A DNA stretch of 64,000 nt from Hyphomicrobiales bacterium (lineage in GTDB: Bacteria; Pseudomonadota; Alphaproteobacteria; Rhizobiales; Rhizobiaceae), in the NCBI GenBank assembly GCA_900468535.1, contig UBTY01000021.1, positions 62,001-126,000 of the forward strand. The letters are read 5' to 3'. This document shows, in pieces, positions 1 to 7,977 of the stretch (the first letter of the stretch is position 1; each line of letters begins with the position of its first letter). The notes below the pieces were generated by a model. It was given only the letters and a program-made list of their open reading frames with translations. It made no database searches and was not told the DNA's origin. A program made the translations under genes and the position numbers.

Positions 1-1293
1 GGCAAAGCCTATCCCCGCCCCGCCGCTGACACCGATAACCTCAGGGCTCGCCATCGGATTGGCAGTGAGCCGCTGCAGGATGGTGCCGGCGATTGCGAGC
101 AATGCCCCGGCGCCGGACGAAGCCAGCAGTCTTGGCCATCGCAGAGGAAAAAGGTCCCATATGTCGGCAGTCGCGAGCCAATCGAAGCCGTTGGGCGTTC
201 GTGCCACGCCCAGCGCGACCACGAGGGCCAGAGGCAGCAGGGCGCAGACCGAGAGCAAGGACCGTGTCGATCGACGGACTGGCGGCGGTTCGGTCACCGG
301 CAGCGGCTCGGTCTGCCTTACGCGATTGACGAGCCACAACAGGAGCGGGCCGCCGAAGATGCCTGTTACCGCCCCGGTCGGAAAAGCCTCGCTCAATGAA
401 GACGCCAGGAGCGCGACGAGACCATCGCAGAACCAGAGGAGGAGCCCGCCGATGAGAGAGGATAAGACGAGGAATGCCGCCGGTCGACGCGCGCCTATAC
501 CTCTGGCAATGGCGGGCCCAGCCAATCCGACAAAGCTTACGAGGCCGACATTGGCGGCAACGCCGGCGGCAAGGGCGACCGCCAACGCGGCTACAAGAAC
601 ACGAACACCGGCAAGCCCGACGCCCAAAGCACGCGCGCCATTATCCCCAAGCGCAAGCACGGAGAGTGGGCGAACCAACAGAAGGGCGCACGGCAGTCCA
701 ATCAGGAGCTGAAGTGCAAGTGAGCCCGCAGCGGACCAATCCTGCTGGCTGAGGGATCCGCCGTTCCAGGTCACGAGCGACATCAGGTACTCCCCTTGCG
801 AAAGCACCAGGGCTGCCGACAGAGCAGCGCACGTAACCCCTATCAGAAGACCGGAGATCACCATCGTCACCGGCTCGAAATTGCGGCGCCAGCCAAGCAG
901 AAACACAAGCAGAGCGGCAGCCGCCCCGCCGGCCAGTGCGACGAGAACCCGGTTGCCGTCGAGTACGGATGGAAACAGTATTGTCGCGGCTACGATGGCG
1001 AGCTGGGCACCAGCCGACACGCCGAGCGTGGCTGGGTCCGCCATCGGATTACGCAGCAGCCGTTGCAGCAAGGCACCGGCAAGGCCAAGTGCGGCGCCGG
1101 CAAGAAGCGCGACCGCAGCACGCGGCAGCACACCGTAAATCAGAATGATCTGACGCGTGGTCATCGCTTCAGGAACGAATGGGAAGGAGGGCCATGTCGC
1201 AATCGGCGACTGCGACAAGACCTGGAGTGAGAAGAGCGCCGCCGCCGACATTGCCCAGATGCTTAGCCCGAGCCAGGCCCTAGCCGGAATCAC
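1..1293 (-). CDS. fhuB: FhuB-like double-length iron-siderophore ABC permease, 3' end cut by window edge
   Basis: Inner-membrane permease of an iron-hydroxamate importer (FecCD family). The reading frame stays open from a GTG at 1293 to base 1, giving 431 residues without a stop. The GTG overlaps the stop of the upstream FhuD-like gene (GTGA) and is preceded by GGAGG. The N-terminal half has several long hydrophobic segments and the typical FecCD sequences LQRLLRNPMADPATLG near residue 80 and NVGLVSFVGLAGP near residue 250. A second copy of the first motif, LQRLTANPMASPEVIG, begins near residue 408, so two FecCD domains are fused, as in FhuB of enterobacteria (about 660 residues). The rest of the second domain, and probably the ATPase gene fhuC, lie outside the window. 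Confidence is high for family and moderate for ferrichrome-type substrate. Confidence 0.9.
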   Translation of the reverse strand, partial: MIPARAWLGLSIWAMSAAALFSLQVLSQSPIATWPSFPFVPEAMTTRQIILIYGVLPRAAVALLAGAALGLAGALLQRLLRNPMADPATLGVSAGAQLAIVAATILFPSVLDGNRVLVALAGGAAAALLVFLLGWRRNFEPVTMVISGLLIGVTCAALSAALVLSQGEYLMSLVTWNGGSLSQQDWSAAGSLALQLLIGLPCALLLVRPLSVLALGDNGARALGVGLAGVRVLVAALAVALAAGVAANVGLVSFVGLAGPAIARGIGARRPAAFLVLSSLIGGLLLWFCDGLVALLASSLSEAFPTGAVTGIFGGPLLLWLVNRVRQTEPLPVTEPPPVRRSTRSLLSVCALLPLALVVALGVARTPNGFDWLATADIWDLFPLRWPRLLASSGAGALLAIAGTILQRLTANPMASPEVIGVSGGAGIGFA

Positions 1294-2192
1294 GGTTCGC
1301 CTCCGTTCAACGTCAACGCATCGCTCAACAATCTGGCAAAGCGAAGCCCGGCAACGATGCCGCCATAGGGATTGACGTTACCGATATTGACGACGCGCCC
1401 GGCGCGCACCTGGTCCAGCGACCGCCAGATCATACTGTCCTTCAGTGTCGTGCGCGCTTCTACCGGGATGTCGGATACGATCACGATCCGCGCCTCGGGA
1501 TTTTCTGCGAGGGTCTCGATCGGCACGGGAGCCGCGAAGGTGAACCTTGACCGATCCGTCCAGGCATTCGGCAACCCCAGACGCTGCAGGATATCGCCGA
1601 ACATGCTGTCGGCTCCGAAAGCGCGGAAGTGGCGCGCGTCGCCGATATTGATGACATAGGTGGGCCGGTCCGCGAACGGCTTCAGTCGAGCCCGAAGATT
1701 GTCGAGGAGCTGAGCTTGTTGAGCCAGCACATTCTCGCCTTCACGTTGCCGGTCGAGAGTCTCGGCAAGCGCCGAAACTGCCGCCAGCGCTTTGCTATAG
1801 GGCGGCTCGCCCCTGACATAGAAGGGCAGAGACAGCACAGGTGCTATGGCCTGAAGCGCGGGTTGGTGGCGCGCGTAGAACGGCGAAATGAGGATGAGGT
1901 CGGGCCTTAAAAGGTGCAGCAGTTCGAAATTCGGTGAGCCTCTGAGGCCGAGATCAACAACCGAGCTCGGTATATCAGGCTCCACTGCATCCTTGCGAAA
2001 TTGAATCAGTTCCGTTGCAGCGATCGGCATCGAGCCCAGAGCAATCATCGTTTCGAGCATCGCCCAATCGATGGCTGCGACGCGCCTGGGGCCATCGGCC
2101 TTTGCACGCATCGGCACCGCGAGAGCCGCCAGCATGCAGAGGATGTCCCTGCGTCTTGCCCCACCACGCGAGCTGTCGAAGCTGTTCGTCAT
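1290..2192 (-). CDS. fhuD: FhuD-like periplasmic iron-siderophore-binding protein
   Basis: Solute-binding protein of the same importer, 300 residues, the usual size for FhuD. The N-terminus carries an RRRD pair followed by a hydrophobic stretch ending AKA at about residue 32, which looks like a twin-arginine type signal as in FhuD proteins. The mature part shows the class III binding-protein pattern: LLRPDLILISPFY near residue 100, and C-terminal segments ending in GLRFARLLSDAL. It starts 19 bases after the TonB receptor gene and overlaps the permease start by four bases, so the three genes form one operon. The ribosome site is weak (GGTGAC about 14 bases upstream). Substrate (hydroxamate siderophore) is inferred from the FhuB-like permease. 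Confidence 0.85.
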   Translation of the reverse strand: MTNSFDSSRGGARRRDILCMLAALAVPMRAKADGPRRVAAIDWAMLETMIALGSMPIAATELIQFRKDAVEPDIPSSVVDLGLRGSPNFELLHLLRPDLILISPFYARHQPALQAIAPVLSLPFYVRGEPPYSKALAAVSALAETLDRQREGENVLAQQAQLLDNLRARLKPFADRPTYVINIGDARHFRAFGADSMFGDILQRLGLPNAWTDRSRFTFAAPVPIETLAENPEARIVIVSDIPVEARTTLKDSMIWRSLDQVRAGRVVNIGNVNPYGGIVAGLRFARLLSDALTLNGGEP

Positions 2193-2211
2193 GTCGATCG
2201 AGATCTGTCAC

Positions 2212-4356
2212 CTACCAGGCGAATGTCAGCCGCGCCATCACCGTACGCCCGTCCCCATAGTTGCAGCCGAAGGACGAGCATGTGGCGACATACTCCTTGT
2301 CGGCGATGTTCTTCAAGTTCAGGGAGGCCCGGATACCATCCTTTTGGTAGTGGATCGACGCATCAAGTAGCGCGACGGCGTCCAGATCCAGCGTGTTCTT
2401 TGTATCGCCATACCGCTGGCCCACATAGCGCACGCCGCCGCCGACGCCGAACCCATCAAGCGCGCTGCCGTCCTGGACGGTATAGTCAAGCCAGAGGCTG
2501 GCGGCATGTTCCGGGAGATTGTCGTGACGATTTCCGTTGTCGGTTTTCCCGCTGATTTCGGCATCCGTATAGGTATAGGCGGCCCGCAGATCGAGGCCAT
2601 CGCTGAGACTGGTCACGGCTTCGAGTTCGAGGCCCTTCACATGGACCTCGCCGATCTGCTCGATGGTGGTGCCGCCGCCGGGCAGTGCTACCGTATTCGA
2701 GACATTCTGCTGCCTGAGATCATAGGCGGCTACAGAGAAAAACCCATCCCATCCTTCGGGTTGATACTTCACGCCAACTTCAAGCTGCTTCCCGGTTGTT
2801 GGCTCGAGGAGCTGTCCGCTTGTCGGCACAGGAACCGGCTCGAAAGAGGTCGCGTAGCTGATATAGGGTGCGATGCCATTGTCGAAGACGTACCCCAGAC
2901 CGGCTCTTCCCGTGAGCTTCTGGTCGTCCTTATCGAGCGGGCGTGACGCGTTTGATATCCCGTTGAACGATGTCCCGCTTGTGCTTGCCCAGTCCTGCCG
3001 GAGCCCCAGTGTCGCCCGCCAGTTCTCATAGGCAAGCTCGTCCTGCACGTAGATACCAACCTGACTCAGATCAGAATCAACGGTCGTATCCGTTGTCCGC
3101 GATATTAGTGAAATTGGCCCTCCGTACGTCGGGTTGAACGCATCGAGCGGCGTCGCTCTCCAGAATTGCGTGCTGACATTGTTCGAGAAATAGCGGTAGT
3201 CGAGACCGATCAGGACCTTGTGGTCCACGTCACCGGTATCGAATTCCGCAAGAAGATTGTTGTCGACATTGAACGTGTTCAGCAACTCATCCTGGAACGT
3301 CGCATTGCGATTGATCGTGCGCCCGTCTGCCGCCAGGCCCAGGGTCGACATGCCGAGCGCCCGGTAGTTCCAGTCGAAGTTGGAATAGCGCAGGTTCTGG
3401 CGGAAGCTCCATACATCGTTGAAGCGATGTTCCAGTTCGTAACCGAGATTAGTAAGTGTGCGGCTGGACCTGTCGAAGCTAGGGTCACCGACATAGAAGT
3501 CGCGCGGCAGTTTGTAGCCCGTCGCGTTCAGTGTCAGCTGCGACGGCAAACCGGATGGCGAACTGGGATTGTCGTGCTGAACGCTGGTCAGGATCGTGAG
3601 TTTGGTGTCCTCGTCAGGCTGCCAGGTTACCGCAGGCGCGACAAAGTAGCGGTCATTGTCAAGTTCGTCGGTCTGCGCGCCTGCCGCGCGAACCAGACCC
3701 GTGATACGATAAGCAAAGTCAGAGCCGTCGGAGACCGGCCCGCCGACATCGAAGAACGTGCCATAGGTGTCGTAGCTCCCGGCTTGCAGACCGACTTCGC
3801 CGAAACGCTCGAAGACGGGTCGCTTGCTGATGAGATTGATCATTCCGCCCGGATTACCCTGGCCGTACATGATCGACGCCGGCCCCCTCAGCACTTCGAT
3901 CCGCTCCAGAAGATAAGGATCGACGGCGGGCGCGCCTGCGGTACGCATCATGCGCAACCCATTCAAAAACTGCGCCTGCCGGCTATCGAAGCCTCTGATC
4001 TTCGGCGCATCAAAGCGTGGATCCGAGCCACCGGGCTCGCCAATAACGCCCGGGGTATAGTCAAGCGCCTGACCGACTGTCTCGGCGTCCTGGGCCTGAA
4101 TCTGGTCGCGCGTGATAACCGAGATAGACTGCTGCGTTTCGAGAATCGGGGTGCCAGTTTTGGTGGCGGTCGAACTGGACCGTGCGACATAGCCCTTGAC
4201 CGGTCCCGTTGGGTCCTCGTCCACCGCACCCTTAACGGTGATCGGCGCGAGCGCCGTTGCCTGCTCTGCATCCTGCGCGAATGCCAGGTTGGGTGCCAGA
4301 GCCCATCCACCGAGGAGAGCAGCGGTTGTCAGCGCATTTTGAAGAGTTCTGTTCAT
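2212..4356 (-). CDS. TonB-dependent siderophore receptor (FhuA/FoxA type)
   Basis: Outer-membrane receptor, 714 residues from the ATG at 4356; an in-frame TTG six bases upstream is less likely. A signal peptide ends at AFA-QDAE (about residue 28). The plug domain follows, with LETQQSISVITRDQIQ, GQALDYTPGV and the hallmark LRGPASIMYGQGNPGG-MINLISKRP near residue 150. The remainder is a 22-strand-type barrel with alternating hydrophobic residues, ending in Phe-Ala-Trp (VMARLTFAW) as outer-membrane barrels do. A cysteine pair CSSFGC near the C-terminus is typical of the ferrichrome/ferrioxamine receptor group. It is the first gene of the operon with the FhuD- and FhuB-like proteins. A divergent LysR gene and palindromic DNA lie upstream; I find no RirA-type TGA-N9-TCA site there, unlike the second iron locus. 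Confidence 0.93.
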   Translation of the reverse strand: MNRTLQNALTTAALLGGWALAPNLAFAQDAEQATALAPITVKGAVDEDPTGPVKGYVARSSSTATKTGTPILETQQSISVITRDQIQAQDAETVGQALDYTPGVIGEPGGSDPRFDAPKIRGFDSRQAQFLNGLRMMRTAGAPAVDPYLLERIEVLRGPASIMYGQGNPGGMINLISKRPVFERFGEVGLQAGSYDTYGTFFDVGGPVSDGSDFAYRITGLVRAAGAQTDELDNDRYFVAPAVTWQPDEDTKLTILTSVQHDNPSSPSGLPSQLTLNATGYKLPRDFYVGDPSFDRSSRTLTNLGYELEHRFNDVWSFRQNLRYSNFDWNYRALGMSTLGLAADGRTINRNATFQDELLNTFNVDNNLLAEFDTGDVDHKVLIGLDYRYFSNNVSTQFWRATPLDAFNPTYGGPISLISRTTDTTVDSDLSQVGIYVQDELAYENWRATLGLRQDWASTSGTSFNGISNASRPLDKDDQKLTGRAGLGYVFDNGIAPYISYATSFEPVPVPTSGQLLEPTTGKQLEVGVKYQPEGWDGFFSVAAYDLRQQNVSNTVALPGGGTTIEQIGEVHVKGLELEAVTSLSDGLDLRAAYTYTDAEISGKTDNGNRHDNLPEHAASLWLDYTVQDGSALDGFGVGGGVRYVGQRYGDTKNTLDLDAVALLDASIHYQKDGIRASLNLKNIADKEYVATCSSFGCNYGDGRTVMARLTFAW

Positions 4357-4423
4357 CGCCAAAGGAGAAGTCGCCCAGAAAATTAAAACTGGACTCTTTT
4401 ATTCATCTTATCGAAATTGTTCC

Positions 4424-4492
4424 AATAACCGGCGCGGGCTATTTTCAGAATTGCGGCTTATGGTAATGAAGAAATTATAGGTACCGGTTATT
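4424..4492. promoter_or_regulatory. Divergent promoter region with palindromic candidate LysR sites
   Basis: The 157-base gap between the TonB receptor and the LysR gene is AT-rich. It holds an imperfect 20-bp palindrome, AATAACCGGCGCGGGCTATT, at 4424-4443, and a second copy of its right half, CCGGTTATT, at 4484-4492. The outer AATAACCGG and CCGGTTATT form a perfect 9-bp inverted repeat 51 bases apart. The position suits binding by the adjacent LysR protein; that assignment is an inference. Confidence 0.5.
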
Positions 4493-4513
4493 CAAACTGA
4501 TCCGTGAGAGTGT

Positions 4514-5437
4514 ATGTCCGATCCAGCAGACCGATCCCCCTCACGCATTCGATCCTTCGAAATGCGCCACCTTCGCTACTATGTGGCGCTGGTCGATGAA
4601 CGAAACTTCGAACGTGCGGCCGGCCGGTTGGGCATAGCCCAGCCAGGGCTCAGCCAGCAAATCATGAACCTTGAAGCCATTGTCGGAACGCCGCTTCTCG
4701 ATCGTTCACGTCGATCGGTGAATCTGACGCAATCCGGTGAGGTCTTCTACGAGGAGGCCAAGAAGATCCTCTCGCAGTCTGAATCGGCGCTGATCGCGAC
4801 GCGTCGTGTCAGTCGGGGCGAATCGGGGCAACTGTCGATCGGCTACGTGGCGTCGGCCGCTTACTCCGGCGCGGTCGTGGAGGCGATCAAGCTATTCCGG
4901 GCCGACCATCCCGGCGTGGAAATCAAGCTCGTCGAGATGGAACTGCGACAGCAGCTGGCTCGGATTGCCGAAGGGCTGCTCGATTTCGGCTTCATACGCT
5001 GGCCGGCACCCATACCGGACGGTATCTCGACACACATCGTCAAGCGGGAACCCCTTAGCATCGTGCTGCCCGCCGATCATCCGCAAGCGATGAAGCGTGA
5101 AGCGGCGCTTTCGACTTTCAAATCGGAAACATTCCTGACGCCTCTGCAACCCCGCGACGTCGGCTTTCACAGCACGACCTATGACGCCTGCCATGAGGCT
5201 GGTTTCGAGCCGGCGATCGCCCCGGCTGGATTCGATTTTACCGGTATCGCCAGCATGGTCGCCATTGGCGCGGGCGTTACGATCGTACCGAAATCGATGG
5301 AACGTGTGGACTTTCCCGGTGTCCGGCACGTGCCCCTTGCAGGCTTGGAAGTGACGTCCGATCTTGCCGTCGCCTATCGCAAGATCGACCCCTCGCCCGC
5401 CGTCAAGGCGTTCGTCGCAATGAGCCGCCGGACTTGA
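4514..5437 (+). CDS. LysR-family transcriptional regulator
   Basis: 307 residues. The N-terminal winged helix-turn-helix starts at MRHLRYYVALVDERNFERAA (residues 17-36) and continues with RLGIAQPGLSQQI and LLDRSRR, the standard LysR DNA-binding region. The remainder is a periplasmic-binding-protein-like effector domain (about residues 105-300) beginning GQLSIGYVASAAY, the CbnR/BenM-type signature. The extra 16 residues before Met17 may be real or Met17 at 4562 may be the start; neither has a convincing ribosome site. The gene is divergent from the siderophore receptor operon, so it most likely controls that operon, possibly with the siderophore or an associated metabolite as ligand. BenM/CatR-like members often respond to aromatic compounds, so control of a distant gene cannot be excluded. 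Confidence 0.88.
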   Translation: MSDPADRSPSRIRSFEMRHLRYYVALVDERNFERAAGRLGIAQPGLSQQIMNLEAIVGTPLLDRSRRSVNLTQSGEVFYEEAKKILSQSESALIATRRVSRGESGQLSIGYVASAAYSGAVVEAIKLFRADHPGVEIKLVEMELRQQLARIAEGLLDFGFIRWPAPIPDGISTHIVKREPLSIVLPADHPQAMKREAALSTFKSETFLTPLQPRDVGFHSTTYDACHEAGFEPAIAPAGFDFTGIASMVAIGAGVTIVPKSMERVDFPGVRHVPLAGLEVTSDLAVAYRKIDPSPAVKAFVAMSRRT

Positions 5438-5495
5438 CGTCGCCTGGCACCGGTAAACCTATTCCATTGATGAGCGGCCTTTGCGGTACCCGCTG

Positions 5496-7583
5496 TCATC
5501 CCCTGTCGCCAAGCGGTGCGGATGGTGCCACGACGATACGAAATCCGTTGCCACGCCAGAAACCATCCGGCTCGAGGCTGCCGCGATACGTGCAACAGGC
5601 TTTCGTCTTGTTGCTCGAAAAGCAGCCGCCACGCAGGACGCGACGAACCGCTGGCCCCGCATCGTCTGCCTCACGCCCATCGTCGTCATAGGGGTATCGG
5701 AAACTTGGCGTCGCCATGTCCTCGCCCCACAGGGTCGTACACCATTCCCACACCTGTCCGGTCATGTCGTGACAGCCAAAGGCAGAGCGCCCCTTGGGAA
5801 ACATGCCGACGGTACAGGTATTGTTGAGCCCTGCTTCTTCGGAATTGGCGGCATCCGCGATCCACTCGTGCCCCCAGGGATAGATGATGGTTTCAACGCC
5901 AAGGTCGGCCTGATCGCCACGGGCAGCCCGCTCCCACTCCGGCTCGGTTGGGAGCCGAACAATGTCTTCCGGGCCGATTTTTCCCTGCGCGCGCCAGCGA
6001 TCGGTCAGCCAGTCGCAATAGGCTCGCGCATCGCGCCACGTCAGATCGGTCGCCGGGGCGTTTCGGCGGCCCTCGGCGAAACCATCAGGGCTGCGCCAGA
6101 GCCGAGCGGTATCGCGCACGAAGGCGGCGTAGGCAGCGTTGGTAACGGGATAGAGGCCGATGCGGAACGCATCGACGTCGACGGCATGCGGCGGCGCGGA
6201 GTTCGGGTGCGTATCGGAACCAAGCACACACACGCCTGCCGGCACTTGCGCCAAGACCTCAAGGTCGCGCGGATCACCCCAGGCCGACAGGATTCGGCCG
6301 GCGCTTTCACGCTCGGGGATCGACAGCGCGCCATGGTCGACAATGTCCAAAAGATGGGCGGCGATACGATCCCTTGATGGTCCGGCCTGCGCTCCCATGC
6401 CAGCCGCGAGCAACGCGCCACGGCGCGTGTCGTCACCATCGCCCGCAATGAGCGCTCGGATGAGTTCGTCTGCGGCTGCCGAACCATTCAGGCGCCTGGC
6501 AAGACCTTGCAGCACCGGTGTCCAAAGCGGCGGTCGCGAGCGGAACGCCTGAACGGCAGTCGCAGCCGGCAACGTGGACAAGTGGCGCGCCGCCAGCAAT
6601 TGACGAACGCGCGTCACCGGGAATAGCCCGTCTTCATCGAGCGTGCCCGAGAGCGCATCGAAGGCGAGCCCGCAAAGGAAGTTGGCTGTTTGCGCGTCGC
6701 CGGCGAGCTTGGCCAGCCAGCGATCCGCAATCGCCTCCGCAGTCTGGCCCTCATCATGGCTATGAAGGGCCATCACGAATTGCGCCGGATTTCCGGCCGC
6801 CATACCAAGAGCCACGGCCTCCTGTTCCAGATCAAGGCCCGCGAGCCTTCGACCGGCTTCAAGCCGTTGCGCCCGGGACAGCGGCAGCAGATCATGGCGC
6901 GCAAAGGCGGGAGGCAATGCCCAGCTCTTCACTGCGGACTGTTCCCCAAGGGCAAGCAGCCGAATGCGCGGAAAACCCGACTGAAAGGCGAGTGCCTGGT
7001 CAAGCAGAACAGGCCCCTCGTCACCGGCGGCCTCGATCCCATCGAGTATCACAAGGAGGGTTGTATCTGATGCCGCCCATACGTCGCCAGACAGCAAGGC
7101 ATCGAGACCGGGCAACGCTTCATCGAGCAAATCCCGGACACCCATTCCCGGCTTGACCGCCAAGTAGAGCGGAAGAACGTGGTCGAGGTCCCAATACTCA
7201 TCGTGCGCGGCGCCGAGTTCGTTGCGCACCACCCGCGGCGGTGCCAGACGATCGCCGGCAAGCGTCAATGCCAAGTGCTGCGCAAAGCTCGTTTTGCCAC
7301 CGCCGGTTTCCGCGGTCAGAACAAGGGACGCATGATCACGCACCATCTCCAGCGCGGAGAAATACACCGCGGGTTCCGGCTCCGACTGGTCCTTGAGCTT
7401 TCGCAGACCTTTGGCCGCCTTGTCCTCGAAACTGAAATTGACGAGCAGCGGAATGTATCCCGTCCGCAAGTCCGCCACGGATCCATCGGGCAAGGTTAGC
7501 AGCGGGCGCTGTCCATACGCACGCGCTCTGGAGAAGAGCGTTTCGCGAAGGCTGGCGGGTGTGTACGTCCCTACTGAGTTCAT
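5496..7583 (-). CDS. P-loop NTPase (NACHT-like) fused to a C-terminal FGE-sulfatase/SUMF1 domain
   Basis: 695 residues, no signal peptide, hence probably cytosolic. A Walker A motif, TAETGGGKTS, lies at about residues 90-99 and a Walker B-like LLVILDGIE at about 176-184, suggesting a STAND/NACHT-type NTPase. A helical middle region (about 230-440) has no motif I recognise. From about residue 450 the sequence is an FGE-sulfatase fold: VPAGVCVLGSD, GLYPVTNAAYAAFV, RLPTEPEWERAARG, GQVWEW and RRVLRGGCFSS to the end. True formylglycine-generating enzymes have two cysteines after RGGS; here the first aligned position is Ser and the cysteines are CC a little further on, so that activity is doubtful. 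It is the last gene of the peptide-importer operon; its ATG overlaps the stop of the VOC gene by one base (TGATG). Function unknown. Confidence 0.8.
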   Translation of the reverse strand: MNSVGTYTPASLRETLFSRARAYGQRPLLTLPDGSVADLRTGYIPLLVNFSFEDKAAKGLRKLKDQSEPEPAVYFSALEMVRDHASLVLTAETGGGKTSFAQHLALTLAGDRLAPPRVVRNELGAAHDEYWDLDHVLPLYLAVKPGMGVRDLLDEALPGLDALLSGDVWAASDTTLLVILDGIEAAGDEGPVLLDQALAFQSGFPRIRLLALGEQSAVKSWALPPAFARHDLLPLSRAQRLEAGRRLAGLDLEQEAVALGMAAGNPAQFVMALHSHDEGQTAEAIADRWLAKLAGDAQTANFLCGLAFDALSGTLDEDGLFPVTRVRQLLAARHLSTLPAATAVQAFRSRPPLWTPVLQGLARRLNGSAAADELIRALIAGDGDDTRRGALLAAGMGAQAGPSRDRIAAHLLDIVDHGALSIPERESAGRILSAWGDPRDLEVLAQVPAGVCVLGSDTHPNSAPPHAVDVDAFRIGLYPVTNAAYAAFVRDTARLWRSPDGFAEGRRNAPATDLTWRDARAYCDWLTDRWRAQGKIGPEDIVRLPTEPEWERAARGDQADLGVETIIYPWGHEWIADAANSEEAGLNNTCTVGMFPKGRSAFGCHDMTGQVWEWCTTLWGEDMATPSFRYPYDDDGREADDAGPAVRRVLRGGCFSSNKTKACCTYRGSLEPDGFWRGNGFRIVVAPSAPLGDRG

Positions 7584-7963
7584 CAGAATAGCTTTGCTAC
7601 ATCGGGATTGTGAAAGCGCTGGATTTCGATGGCGTAACCCGCCGGGTCCTCGAAGAAGAAGTGCTCGCAGTAAGTGCCACGCAATATTTCCGACAGGCCG
7701 GTCACGCCGGCATCGGACATGCGCTTATGCCAACCTTCCACATCCTGCGCGACGATCGTCAACAGGACCGCACTCTTTTGCTGATGCTTGAGGTGCCCGC
7801 GGTTGCCGTCGACGATACCAAAATAGCACTTTCCAGCTATGCGATAGATGCGCGCGAGCCCCTGATCCAATACCAGCTCGAGACCCAACACCTTCTCGTA
7901 GAAGGGTGCGACGGCGTGGATATCTTCATAGTAGAAGAAGGTGATCGAGTAGTCCTTTTCCAT
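7583..7963 (-). CDS. VOC-family (glyoxalase/dioxygenase fold) protein
   Basis: Small vicinal-oxygen-chelate protein, 126 residues from the ATG at 7963, which has AGGA seven bases upstream. An alternative ATG at 7978, overlapping the previous stop as TAATG, would add five residues. Visible VOC features are FYYEDIHAVAPFYEKVLGL at the N-terminus and FFFEDPAGYAIEIQRF near the C-terminus, the Glu of which is a usual metal ligand. Relatives include glyoxalase I-like lyases, extradiol dioxygenases and thiol-transfer resistance proteins. Here it lies between a binding-protein-like gene and the NTPase/FGE fusion, so it is probably an enzyme or ligand-binding protein for the imported compound. The exact reaction cannot be read from the sequence. 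Confidence 0.82.
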   Translation of the reverse strand: MEKDYSITFFYYEDIHAVAPFYEKVLGLELVLDQGLARIYRIAGKCYFGIVDGNRGHLKHQQKSAVLLTIVAQDVEGWHKRMSDAGVTGLSEILRGTYCEHFFFEDPAGYAIEIQRFHNPDVAKLF

Positions 7964-7977
7964 TTTCGCGTCCTGCA

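Noticed and set aside
3166-4386. A 406-codon plus-strand frame across the TonB receptor gene
   Set aside because: Antisense to a convincing receptor with plug and barrel motifs; the product is Arg-rich with no recognisable domain.
4363-4513. A RirA TGA-N9-TCA box upstream of the first TonB receptor
   Set aside because: Checked every TGA and TCA in the gap; none has the right spacing.
5496-7583. Reading the NACHT-like/FGE protein as a phage-defence gene
   Set aside because: All neighbours are transport and catabolic genes under one apparent regulator; no nuclease, protease or other effector partner is present. I kept it as an unknown of interest.
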